Origin: Syntrophorhabdaceae bacterium | GTDB lineage: Bacteria > Desulfobacterota > Syntrophorhabdia > Syntrophorhabdales > Syntrophorhabdaceae | DNA length: 36,791 nt | Assembly (NCBI GenBank): GCA_026416315.1 | Contig: JAOAFK010000005.1 | Location: 1-36,791, forward strand | Direction of reading: 5' to 3' | Part shown: positions 10,278 to 21,257 of the stretch, piece after piece | Layout of the letters: each line of letters opens with the position of its first letter | Position numbering within the stretch: position 1 is the stretch's first letter | Program-made: the position numbers and the translations under genes | Notes under the pieces: model-generated | Seen by the model: the letters and a program-made list of their open reading frames with translations, nothing else | Database searches by the model: none | Told to the model about the DNA's origin: nothing

Positions 10278-11114
10278 TTATTTTTCCTTCTTTGACATGG
10301 CCATCTGTCTGATCTTTTCATACTCGTCAAGATATACAGGTAATTCTTTATCCACAAGAACCCCTATCTTAAATTTGCCTTTCAATTCTTCCTCACTCAT
10401 GGTTGCAGCCTTCTCAACAGTAACTGCATGGTCTTTCTGCCATTGCATCATCTCCACAGCACCACCCATCTTGTTTAGTTTTCCGAATTGTGTGTGACAG
10501 TGGGATATTACTTCTACAACGGCAAAACCTTTCTTGAGGAACGCCTTTTCCATCAGACTATCAAGGAGTTTTGCATGATAAACAGTTCCCCGTCCCACAA
10601 AAGGAGCCCCTGCTGTAACGGCAAGTTCAGAGATATTGAAGGCCTGTTCAATGTGTATATATGATGATGTTGTTGTTTTCATTCCATAAGGGGTGGTGGG
10701 TGAATACTGTCCCCCTGTCATACCGTATATACTGTTATTTAATATTATTGCAGTTAAATCGATATTTCTTCTTGCAGCGTGGATAAAATGATTTCCACCA
10801 ATGGCAACAGCATCGCCATCCCCCATAACAACAATGACCTTTAATTTTGGATTTGCAAGTTTTATCCCTGTTGCAAAGGCCAATGCCCTTCCATGGGTTG
10901 TATGAAGGGTATTGAAATCTACATAAACAGGAAGTCTACCAGTACAGCCAATACCGGATACAAGGACTATCTCATCTTTTGTGAAACCACATCTGTCTAT
11001 GGCCCTGATAAGGGCTCCAAGCATAATACCTATACCGCAACCCGGACACCACACATGGGGGAATTTTTTATCATGTCTTAAGTATTTGTGGATCAATTTT
11101 GTTATTTCAGGCAT
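10278..11114 (-). CDS. korB: 2-oxoglutarate:ferredoxin oxidoreductase beta subunit (TPP-binding)
   Basis: WCPGCGIGIMLGALIRAID, GDGDAVAIGGNHFIHAARRNIDLTAIILNNSIYGMTGGQYSPTTP. Confidence 0.92.
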   Translation of the reverse strand: MPEITKLIHKYLRHDKKFPHVWCPGCGIGIMLGALIRAIDRCGFTKDEIVLVSGIGCTGRLPVYVDFNTLHTTHGRALAFATGIKLANPKLKVIVVMGDGDAVAIGGNHFIHAARRNIDLTAIILNNSIYGMTGGQYSPTTPYGMKTTTSSYIHIEQAFNISELAVTAGAPFVGRGTVYHAKLLDSLMEKAFLKKGFAVVEVISHCHTQFGKLNKMGGAVEMMQWQKDHAVTVEKAATMSEEELKGKFKIGVLVDKELPVYLDEYEKIRQMAMSKKEK

Positions 11115-12265
11115 CAGCCTACCTCCTTGATCCGTGCAAGGATCTCCTGAGGGGTTATGATTGTTCCATCTACCTTATTTATTGTAAATATCTTTGTTGA
11201 TCCTTTGTTTACCCTTTTTACCTCCCTTGAAATCTGACCCATATTCATTTCAGGAACTATCACGATCTTTGAAGTGTTCAATACCTTTTCTACAGCAGTT
11301 CTCATAAATGGCCATAATGTATTGAGTTTTAACATACCCACCTTTAAACCCTTCTGTCTTGCATCTATTGCTGCCCTTTTTGCTGACCTCGCAACACAGC
11401 CATAGGCAATTATGGTAATGTCAGCATCATCAGTTTCATAAAATTCACCGAATTGTAATTCTGAAAAATGCTGGCTGATTTTTCTAAATAACCTTCTTAT
11501 AAATGGGTCAATCTCATCCGGTCTTGAAGTGGGAAAACCCCTAATGTCATGTGTGAGACCTGTTACATGATACCTATATCCTTCGCCGAAATTCGCCATG
11601 GGTGGAACGCCGCTTGGGGTATCCACATAGGGGATATACCATTCAGGTGGCATATTGGGTTTTATCCTGTTGAATATTTCAACCTCTTCATCTTCAAAGA
11701 TGGTAATCTTTTCCCTCATATGGGCAACCACTTCATCCACAAGAATGATAACGGGATTTCTGAACTTTTCTGAGAGGTTGAACGCTTTAATAGTTAAATC
11801 ATAACATTCTCTAACAGTTGATGGGCACAGGGCTATGATAGGGTGGTCACCGTGTGTCCCCCATCTGGCCTGCATAACATCACTCTGGGATGGAGATGTG
11901 GGCAGCCCTGTACTTGGCCCTCCCCTCATGGCATCAACTATTACACATGGGACTTCTGCCATTATGGCAAAACCTAAGTTTTCCTGCATAAGGGAAAATC
12001 CAGGACCGCTTGTTGCTGTCATGGATTTTACACCCGCAAGGGATGCACCTATTACAGCAGCCATACTTGCTATCTCATCTTCCATCTGTATATATGTGCC
12101 ACCTACCTGTGGAAGCTTTACAGACATCGCCTCAGCGATTTCTGTGGCCGGGGTTATGGGGTATCCGGCAAAAAAGCGACAGCCAGCTCTTAAAGCCCCT
12201 TCAACAATTGCCTCATTACCCTGTAATAAAAATTCTTTATAAGGTGTTTTTGGTTTCTTCTTCAT
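11114..12265 (-). CDS. korA: 2-oxoglutarate:ferredoxin oxidoreductase alpha subunit
   Basis: GNEAIVEGALRAGCRFFAGYPITPATEIAE, MEDEIASMAAVIGASLAGVKSMTATSGPGFSLMQE. Confidence 0.93.
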   Translation of the reverse strand: MKKKPKTPYKEFLLQGNEAIVEGALRAGCRFFAGYPITPATEIAEAMSVKLPQVGGTYIQMEDEIASMAAVIGASLAGVKSMTATSGPGFSLMQENLGFAIMAEVPCVIVDAMRGGPSTGLPTSPSQSDVMQARWGTHGDHPIIALCPSTVRECYDLTIKAFNLSEKFRNPVIILVDEVVAHMREKITIFEDEEVEIFNRIKPNMPPEWYIPYVDTPSGVPPMANFGEGYRYHVTGLTHDIRGFPTSRPDEIDPFIRRLFRKISQHFSELQFGEFYETDDADITIIAYGCVARSAKRAAIDARQKGLKVGMLKLNTLWPFMRTAVEKVLNTSKIVIVPEMNMGQISREVKRVNKGSTKIFTINKVDGTIITPQEILARIKEVG

Positions 12266-12494
12266 CTATTTCCTTAAAATCCTTATCCTTTTTGTAAACT
12301 GTTATGGCAAAATCAGGACATCTAAGTTCACACCAGCCACAGCTTATGCATTTTTCAGGAAATTTTACATAAGGATATCCCGCTTCGTCTCTTGCAAGGA
12401 CACCGGCAGGACAGAAGGCTTCACAAATGCCGCATGCCTTACACCAGCCCTTAAAGATATCTATTTTTGTTTTCTTTTCTTTTTTTCCACTCAT
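12237..12494 (-). CDS. korD: 2-oxoacid:ferredoxin oxidoreductase ferredoxin (delta) subunit, 2x[4Fe-4S]
   Basis: CKACGICEAFCPAGV and CISCGWCELRCPDFAI motifs; overlaps the korA start. Confidence 0.9.
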   Translation of the reverse strand: MSGKKEKKTKIDIFKGWCKACGICEAFCPAGVLARDEAGYPYVKFPEKCISCGWCELRCPDFAITVYKKDKDFKEIDEEETKNTL

Positions 12495-12520
12495 TAGAAA
12501 CCTTTTTGATAAGTTTTAAA

Positions 12521-12550
12521 AAAATAAAATTTTTAATAAATAGTTGTCAA
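12521..12550 (-). promoter_or_regulatory. Sigma70-like promoter upstream of korD-A-B-C-sucC-D
   Basis: Minus strand: exact TTGACA (12550-12545), 18-nt spacer, TATTTT (12526-12521), then AAAGG about 7 nt before the korD ATG. Confidence 0.5.
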
Positions 12551-12570
12551 GCTTTTAAGCTTAAAAAATT

Positions 12571-12990
12571 TTATTCCCCTATAATTTTTACAAGAACCCT
12601 CTTTTTCCTTCTTCCATCAAATTCACCATAGAAGATCTGCTCCCATGGACCGAAATCAAGCCTTCCTTCTGTGACGGCCACAACGACCTCTCTTCCCATA
12701 ATCTGTCTTTTCAGATGGGCATCACCGTTATCCTCTCCGGTTCTATTGTGCCTGTACTGACTTATTGGCTCATGGGGCGCAAGTTTTTCAAGCCATTTTT
12801 CATAGTCTTCATGAAGACCTGACTCATCATCATTTATAAATACCGATGCGGTGATATGCATGGCATTTACAAGACACAGGCCTTCTTTTATACCACTTTC
12901 TTTTAGGCATTGCTCTACCTGAGATGTAATATTTATAAATGCCCTTCTTGTGGGCACATTAAACCATAATTCCTTTCTATAGCTCTTCAT
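12571..12990 (-). CDS. yjbQ: YjbQ/UPF0047 family protein (secondary thiamine-phosphate synthase-like)
   Basis: [76 protein letters not shown]. Confidence 0.9.
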   Translation of the reverse strand: MKSYRKELWFNVPTRRAFINITSQVEQCLKESGIKEGLCLVNAMHITASVFINDDESGLHEDYEKWLEKLAPHEPISQYRHNRTGEDNGDAHLKRQIMGREVVVAVTEGRLDFGPWEQIFYGEFDGRRKKRVLVKIIGE

Positions 12991-13313
12991 ACTCTACCCT
13001 TTTTTTCATTAAAAAATGCATAGATGTTACTGGCAAATTTTTCTCGGAAATGCGCACCTTTTTCACGGTCAAAAAGGTCTTGCTCTGAAAAATCCTTTAA
13101 TATCTGTTTAAGTTTTTCCTGTCCTTTTGCCCAGTTATATAACCTTATAAAGTCCTCTTCCTGAGAAAAATCATTATTTCCGAGAATAAAACCCTTACAT
13201 TTTTTGCAGATATAAGCCTCAAGGGAATAGGTATTTATGGGTTTATCCGTATCATAGTCATGCCAGCACTGACCCATTAATTCTGTTAAAAATCTATCAC
13301 GTTCTTCATTCAT
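12987..13313 (-). CDS. Small uncharacterized protein with GQCWH...CKKC putative metal site
   Basis: Start re-assigned to ATG 13311-13313, preceded on the minus strand by [52 protein letters not shown]. Confidence 0.7.
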   Translation of the reverse strand: MNEERDRFLTELMGQCWHDYDTDKPINTYSLEAYICKKCKGFILGNNDFSQEEDFIRLYNWAKGQEKLKQILKDFSEQDLFDREKGAHFREKFASNIYAFFNEKKGRV

Positions 13314-13383
13314 AGGCACCTCCAGAACATATTTTACACCAAAGGTATATCCTATACAATAACCATACATTTTTATATTCCTT

Positions 13384-15654
13384 TTATTTTTGTCCATATT
13401 GTATGGACATGGTTTTGCCATCTGTACAGACACTAATATAGCCATTTTCTAATGTCGATAAAACAGGTATGGATAGTCTTTTATATCTATTGAGCGCCTC
13501 TTCACTCGGTAACCCCTTTATACCCTTTCCTGCGCTTAATACTGCGATTTTAGGATTAACTGTTATGAGAAATGCCGTACTACTTGCGTTTTTGCTGCCA
13601 TGATGAGGGACTTTTAATACATCAGATTTTAAAGCCATGCCTTTTAATATCATTCTTTCTTCTATCTCTCTTTCTATATCCCCTGTGAGAAGAATGGATC
13701 TGTTATGGTATTGTATCTTTATAACAAGTGAGGCATTGTTTAGATTTTGTGTATGATAATCTTTATCAGGGTTTAAAACTTTTATATTGAAATCTCCATA
13801 TGAAAAAATGCCATCACCTGTGTTCAAGAAAGTTATTCCAATCTTTTTATCTTTACAGAGACGAATGGCATCTAAAAACAGGGGATCATCTATAAAGATA
13901 CCGCCTGTTGCAAACTTTTTTACATTAAAGTACTCCATTATGTATAACAATCCAGATAAATGGTCACCATGAGGATGTGTATTTATCACATAATCCATGG
14001 TCAATATCTTTTTTGAGAGTAAAATAGGGGCAATGATATTTTTCCCTACATCAAAACTTTCTTTAATTTTCTGACCTCCATCCACTAAGATACGTTTGCC
14101 CTTGGGTGCCTCGATAAGTATGGCATCACCCATGCCCACATCTATGAAATTCACGCATAAGTCATTATAAAACCTTTTGTTTACTTCATGGATGGAATAA
14201 ACCAAAAGTACTGGCAGAACAATGACATAGAATGTAGCAATTACAACTTTTCTATTCATAAATAAAACGGAGAGAACGAAACTATAGAACAGTAATGCCT
14301 CGAAATGATTAGGTCTTATGAAGGGAAAGAGATAACCGAAATCAAGGGATTTTAAAATTTGGATATTTATGTCTATCACACACCCTGCAAGGCTGATTAT
14401 TTGCTCACCGTATGGCATGAATACACCCATGAGAATCAATGGTAAAGAAATCAAACAGATAAGAGGAATAGAAATGAGATTGTGTAGGACAGAAAAAAAG
14501 TTTATCCCATAAAAATGATACAGGACAACAGGTAATGTGCCTATTGTAGCAGAAAAAGTGGTGATAATGGATATAAAAAACCATCTCATGATCCTTGAGG
14601 TGACTCTCCATATTAATTGATAAAGGCGGTTTATAATAAGAAGGATAAATATCACACTTAAAAAGGATAGCTGGAAAGAAGGCATAAATAATGAGTGGGG
14701 ATAAACAAGAAGTATAAAAAGGGCTGCCATAAAAACAGTATTGAATATATCCCTCTGTTTTTCAAAAAATACTGCCATAAGAAATATAGAGACCATAATA
14801 GTGGCTCTTATGGTAGACACACTTGCCCCAGAAAGGATCATAAAAAGAACAGGGAATATAATTGTTATAATGGAGGCATATCTTTTATCCAAGCCTGAAA
14901 AAGCAAGTGTTCTTTTTCTATTGAGAATCCATTTGATGATAAAAAAGAAAAAGCCTGTTATAATGCCCACATGAAGGCCTGATATGGCAAGGATGTGCGA
15001 TGTGCCTGTCCTTTGAAAGATTGTTTTTGTTTCTTCATCAATGGACACCCTATCACCTAATACAAGGGCTTTTATAATACCCTTATGTTTTGCCTCTGAC
15101 CTTTCAATCTTTTCTTTAATGAACCTTCTAATCCTGTCTATAATTTTCTCCCCTTTTTTAGTGTTTATAATGTGACCTTTTAACTCGAAATTTATTCCCT
15201 CAAGATGTTTTAACCATTTCCATGAGAATATATAGGGATTTTTGTATGTAATGGACAACTCTTTTAGTTCGCCATAGAAGATAACAATATCACCTGCATC
15301 CAGTTCTTTATCTGTTTTTAATATCACTTGTAAAGATTTATAAAATTCCGGTTTTATTATCTTTAACACCTTTATATACCTGTTTGCTTCCAAAACCCTT
15401 GCTTCAAATAGATTAAATTCGTTGTTTTGTTCTTCTGTTATCCATGTATTTGTAATAAAACCGAGCCTTAGCATCCCCGCAAGAAAAAAAGAAAGAAATA
15501 TCATAATTGCACAGAGTCTTCTGTGTGTATCAATAAAAAATGGCACAATAAATAGAGAAGGCAGTATGAGAAGAAAGATAATTTTGATGGGCAGGTTCTT
15601 TATTGCCTCAAAATATATCCCTGCACTAAAAGAAAGAACAGAGATTATAAACAA
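13384..15654 (-). CDS. comEC: ComEC/Rec2 DNA-internalization protein
   Basis: ALVLGDRVSIDEETKTIFQRTGTSHILAISGLHVGIITGF competence core; C-terminal metallo-beta-lactamase-like domain (NTHPHGDHLSGLLYIME, ILLTGDIE, KVPHHGSKNASS). Confidence 0.94.
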   Translation of the reverse strand: MFIISVLSFSAGIYFEAIKNLPIKIIFLLILPSLFIVPFFIDTHRRLCAIMIFLSFFLAGMLRLGFITNTWITEEQNNEFNLFEARVLEANRYIKVLKIIKPEFYKSLQVILKTDKELDAGDIVIFYGELKELSITYKNPYIFSWKWLKHLEGINFELKGHIINTKKGEKIIDRIRRFIKEKIERSEAKHKGIIKALVLGDRVSIDEETKTIFQRTGTSHILAISGLHVGIITGFFFFIIKWILNRKRTLAFSGLDKRYASIITIIFPVLFMILSGASVSTIRATIMVSIFLMAVFFEKQRDIFNTVFMAALFILLVYPHSLFMPSFQLSFLSVIFILLIINRLYQLIWRVTSRIMRWFFISIITTFSATIGTLPVVLYHFYGINFFSVLHNLISIPLICLISLPLILMGVFMPYGEQIISLAGCVIDINIQILKSLDFGYLFPFIRPNHFEALLFYSFVLSVLFMNRKVVIATFYVIVLPVLLVYSIHEVNKRFYNDLCVNFIDVGMGDAILIEAPKGKRILVDGGQKIKESFDVGKNIIAPILLSKKILTMDYVINTHPHGDHLSGLLYIMEYFNVKKFATGGIFIDDPLFLDAIRLCKDKKIGITFLNTGDGIFSYGDFNIKVLNPDKDYHTQNLNNASLVIKIQYHNRSILLTGDIEREIEERMILKGMALKSDVLKVPHHGSKNASSTAFLITVNPKIAVLSAGKGIKGLPSEEALNRYKRLSIPVLSTLENGYISVCTDGKTMSIQYGQK

Positions 15655-16397
15655 GCTTCCATTATGCCTTCTAAAAATGCCCGGACATTTATGCCCAAAT
15701 CCGGAACATAGTATCCCCCTTCGAGTATGGCAAACATATGGGGATTGGATGTGGCGAGCATATTTCCTATGGTTTTAAAATCCTCTGTGGTAAGGAGTGC
15801 TCCCCAGTCTTTTATGTATGTATCAAAACCAGCAGAACAACCAACGATGTCAAAATCACCTGCATCAACAAGGGCATCTTTTAAATCCTTCATGAAATTA
15901 CCCCTTGGATAGGCATCAATATTTCTGAACCTTATCCTTTCGTCACCCTTTACAATGTCATAGGTGCCGTTTCCATAGTGAAGGTCAATGTCTACAATCA
16001 GGGCTGTCCTTATTTTTCCATCTTTTAGAAGCTTTTTTATCGCTATAGCCATATTGTTGAAAAAACAGAAACCACCGTTGAAATTATAACCTGCATGGTG
16101 CCCTGGTGGTCTAATTAAGGCAAATGCAGGTCTTTTAAGGCCTATTTCAGCTGCCTTTATAGCACCACCTGCAGACTTTGTGGCAACATAAAACAATTCT
16201 TCTTTTCTTTTTACAGATTCTATAAGGTTATCGCTATGACATAATTTCAAGTCTTCTATGGTGCATGGTTCAGGCTCAATGATTTCTGCCATATCAACTA
16301 TTTTGAAATAGATGGAAGAGATCCTGTCAGGATTTTCGCAGTCTACAGTATCGTAATCTGTATAAAAATCTTCACTAAATACGACAGGTATCTTCAT
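15645..16397 (-). CDS. Compact histone deacetylase / acetoin-utilization family protein
   Basis: IRPPGHHAGYNFNGGFCFFNNMAIA, DIDLHYGNGT, SAGFDTY, LEGGYYV. Confidence 0.88.
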   Translation of the reverse strand: MKIPVVFSEDFYTDYDTVDCENPDRISSIYFKIVDMAEIIEPEPCTIEDLKLCHSDNLIESVKRKEELFYVATKSAGGAIKAAEIGLKRPAFALIRPPGHHAGYNFNGGFCFFNNMAIAIKKLLKDGKIRTALIVDIDLHYGNGTYDIVKGDERIRFRNIDAYPRGNFMKDLKDALVDAGDFDIVGCSAGFDTYIKDWGALLTTEDFKTIGNMLATSNPHMFAILEGGYYVPDLGINVRAFLEGIMEACL

Positions 16398-16442
16398 AGT
16401 TAATTTTTAAAATATGAAGATTTAATAAGTCAACATTTAAAA

Positions 16443-16638
16443 TTATTTTTTAAAAATTGAAAATAACAGGGTCAATATAATGCTTATGATGATGCTTGTT
16501 GTAATGGGGAAATAGAAGCTGAAGTTTTCTTTCTTTATATGGATGTCACCAGGCAGCCTCCCTATATATGGAATCTTATCACCGAACATAAAGGCAAGAC
16601 CGATGATAATAAAGAAAATACCGATTATAATAAAAATC

Positions 16639-16658
<20 letters not shown>
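16443..16658 (-). CDS. DUF2905-like small membrane protein
   Basis: MIPGFGKIFIIIGIFFIIIGLAFMFGDKIPYIGRLPGDIHIKKENFSFYFPITTSIIISIILTLL. Start re-assigned from 16814 to 16658. Confidence 0.82.
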
Positions 16659-19205
<2,547 letters not shown>

Positions 19206-20387
19206 TCAAACCTGTGCACATATTTTTTTCTCTTCTCTCCAGTACGGTGACATCTGCCTTAATTTATCTATTATTTTCGGCATAACATCTATTACATAAT
19301 CAATTTCATCCTGTGTATTATAGACACTTAAACTAAAACGGATTGAGCCATGTATCATTGTATTAGGGACACCCATGGCATCTAATACATGGGATGGCGC
19401 TGTTGAACCTGATGTGCACGCAGAGCCAGAGGACGCACAGATACCATATTGGTCAAGAAGCAGAAGAATACTTTCTCCTTCTACAAATTCAAAGCTCATA
19501 TTTGTGGTGTTTGGAATTCTATTGTTTCTATTACCATTTATCCTGCAATTGGTAATATTTTTTAATAAACCGTTTTCAAGATAATCCCTTAAGGCCTTCA
19601 CATGGGTATTTTCTTTTTCTAAATTTAACTTTGCGAGTTCACATGCCTTGCCAAGACCAATTATACTCGTTACATTTTCAGTGCCTGCCCTTCTTCCTCC
19701 TTCCTGATGTCCACCTATTAAAAACGGGGAAAACATGGTCCCCTGTCTTATATACAGGGCACCCACACCTTTTGGTGCATGGATTTTATGTCCTGAAATG
19801 GAGAGCATATCAATGTGGTTTTTTTTCATATTGATGGGGATTTTACCTGCTGCCTGTACCGCATCTGTATGGAATAGAATGTCCCTTTCCTTTGCGATTT
19901 CTGCCAGTTCTTCCACAGGAAATAGCACACCTGTTTCATTGTTCGCCCACATGATACTCACTATCGCCGTATCAGGGGTAAGGGAATCTCTGTATTCATC
20001 TAAATCAAGACTACCATCGCTTTTAACAGACAAACGGGTGATGCGATATCCTTTTGTTTCAAGGCTTTCACATAAAACCTTTACTGCTGGGTGTTCTACT
20101 TTTGTTGTAACTATATGTTTTTTCTCAGGGTTTATTGAAAGGGCACTCATAATGGCAGCATTGTCACCTTCTGTCCCGCAACTTGTAAATATTATCTCGT
20201 CCCGTTCAGCTCCCAAGAGGTCTGCTACTTTTTCTCTTGCCTCCTCTATTTTTTTTGAGACATTAGCCCCAAATGAATAAATACTCGATGGATTTCCATA
20301 TTGTTTACTAAAATAAGGAAGCATTTCTTCTAATACTTCAGGTGCCACCATTGTGGTTGCATTGTTATCAAGATAAATTAATTTCAT
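19206..20387 (-). CDS. nifS: Cysteine desulfurase (NifS/IscS type)
   Basis: YLDNNATTMVAPEVLEEMLPY, SISGHKIHAPKGVGALY, ASSGSACTSGSTAPSHVLDAMG. Confidence 0.93.
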   Translation of the reverse strand: MKLIYLDNNATTMVAPEVLEEMLPYFSKQYGNPSSIYSFGANVSKKIEEAREKVADLLGAERDEIIFTSCGTEGDNAAIMSALSINPEKKHIVTTKVEHPAVKVLCESLETKGYRITRLSVKSDGSLDLDEYRDSLTPDTAIVSIMWANNETGVLFPVEELAEIAKERDILFHTDAVQAAGKIPINMKKNHIDMLSISGHKIHAPKGVGALYIRQGTMFSPFLIGGHQEGGRRAGTENVTSIIGLGKACELAKLNLEKENTHVKALRDYLENGLLKNITNCRINGNRNNRIPNTTNMSFEFVEGESILLLLDQYGICASSGSACTSGSTAPSHVLDAMGVPNTMIHGSIRFSLSVYNTQDEIDYVIDVMPKIIDKLRQMSPYWREEKKICAQV

Positions 20388-20427
20388 CTGAATCCTCCAT
20401 TAGCATGTAATATTCTGATTAAAAACT

Positions 20428-20454
20428 ATTATAATCTATATTAACCATTGTCAA
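20428..20454 (-). promoter_or_regulatory. Sigma70-like promoter upstream of the cysteine desulfurase gene
   Basis: Minus strand exact TTGACA (20454-20449) and exact TATAAT (20433-20428). Spacer is short (15 nt); a 17-nt alternative gives TAATAG. Confidence 0.45.
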
Positions 20455-20468
20455 TATTTCTTTTACTT

Positions 20469-21152
20469 TCAAATATCTTCAACTATTTCTTCAATAATCC
20501 GTGATAGTCCTTGTGCATCCTTTAGCAGGATCCTTCTGTTGTGTTCTTTTATGAACCCATATTTTTTAAGTTCACTCAAAACCCTAATAGCAGTTTCCGT
20601 TGTCGTTGCAGCAAGTTCTGCTATCTGCTGTCTTGTAAGTTTAGTATCTATAAGGACACCTTCATCTGTGTGCTTTCCGTATTTACCTGCGAGCCTTAAC
20701 AACTGATATGCAATCCTTGATGAACAATTATCAAGGGCAACGCCCTTTAACATATCAAGGCTTGTCTTCATACGCATGGTTATTTCTTGAAGAATCAAAT
20801 TATTTATCTCGGGATATTTTTTAAAAATATCTAAAAAGATGCCCGATGGAATTTTTATGATTTTACTATTTTCAAGGGCAGTTGCTGTTGCCGGATATGA
20901 AAAGCCCCTTATGATGGCTAAAGTCCCAAAAAATTGTCCTGGGTCTATGATTTCTATTGTGATTTCTCTTCCTTCCTTTGATAATCTTGAAATCTTGATC
21001 CTGCCATCTAAAAGGGCATAAAACCATTCAGGTCTGTCTCCCTGATGGAATATGATACTTCTTTTTTTTATATTCAGATATATTGCATTATTTTCAAGTT
21101 TTAAAACATCTTCATCTTTTAAACTGCTGAAGATTTTTATATTTCGAATCAT
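20469..21152 (-). CDS. Crp/Fnr family transcriptional regulator
   Basis: N-terminal cNMP-fold (IIFHQGDRPEWFYALLDGRIKISR), C-terminal HTH (LTRQQIAELAATTTETAIRVLSELKKYGFI). Only one Cys, so no FNR-type cluster ligand set. Confidence 0.9.
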   Translation of the reverse strand: MIRNIKIFSSLKDEDVLKLENNAIYLNIKKRSIIFHQGDRPEWFYALLDGRIKISRLSKEGREITIEIIDPGQFFGTLAIIRGFSYPATATALENSKIIKIPSGIFLDIFKKYPEINNLILQEITMRMKTSLDMLKGVALDNCSSRIAYQLLRLAGKYGKHTDEGVLIDTKLTRQQIAELAATTTETAIRVLSELKKYGFIKEHNRRILLKDAQGLSRIIEEIVEDI

Positions 21153-21166
21153 TTTTTAATTTTAAC

Positions 21167-21192
21167 AAAATTATGATGCAAATCATAGTTTT
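21167..21192. promoter_or_regulatory. FNR-type operator palindrome between Crp/Fnr regulator and hcp
   Basis: AAAAtTATGATGCAAATCATAgTTTT: 26 bp inverted repeat with one mismatched pair, core TGAT-N4-ATCA. Confidence 0.7.
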
Positions 21193-21208
21193 AAAAAGGC
21201 AGTAGTTC

Positions 21209-21214
21209 TATAAA
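21209..21214 (+). promoter_or_regulatory. -10 element (TATAAA) of the hcp promoter
   Basis: Predicted start about 21221, which places the palindrome centre (21179.5) near -41.5. Confidence 0.5.
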
Positions 21215-21257
21215 ATGCATAAGGCCATAAGCCTGATAAAAAAACAGGAGGTGTGAT

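Noticed and set aside
12553-12566. TTTTAAGCTTAAAA perfect palindrome upstream of the kor promoter
   Set aside because: 14-bp A/T-rich palindrome with only a 4-bp G/C-containing core; could be an operator but not distinguishable from chance without a second copy.
19735-20280. 181-aa plus-strand ORF antisense to nifS
   Set aside because: Shadow ORF across the conserved PLP-enzyme sequence.
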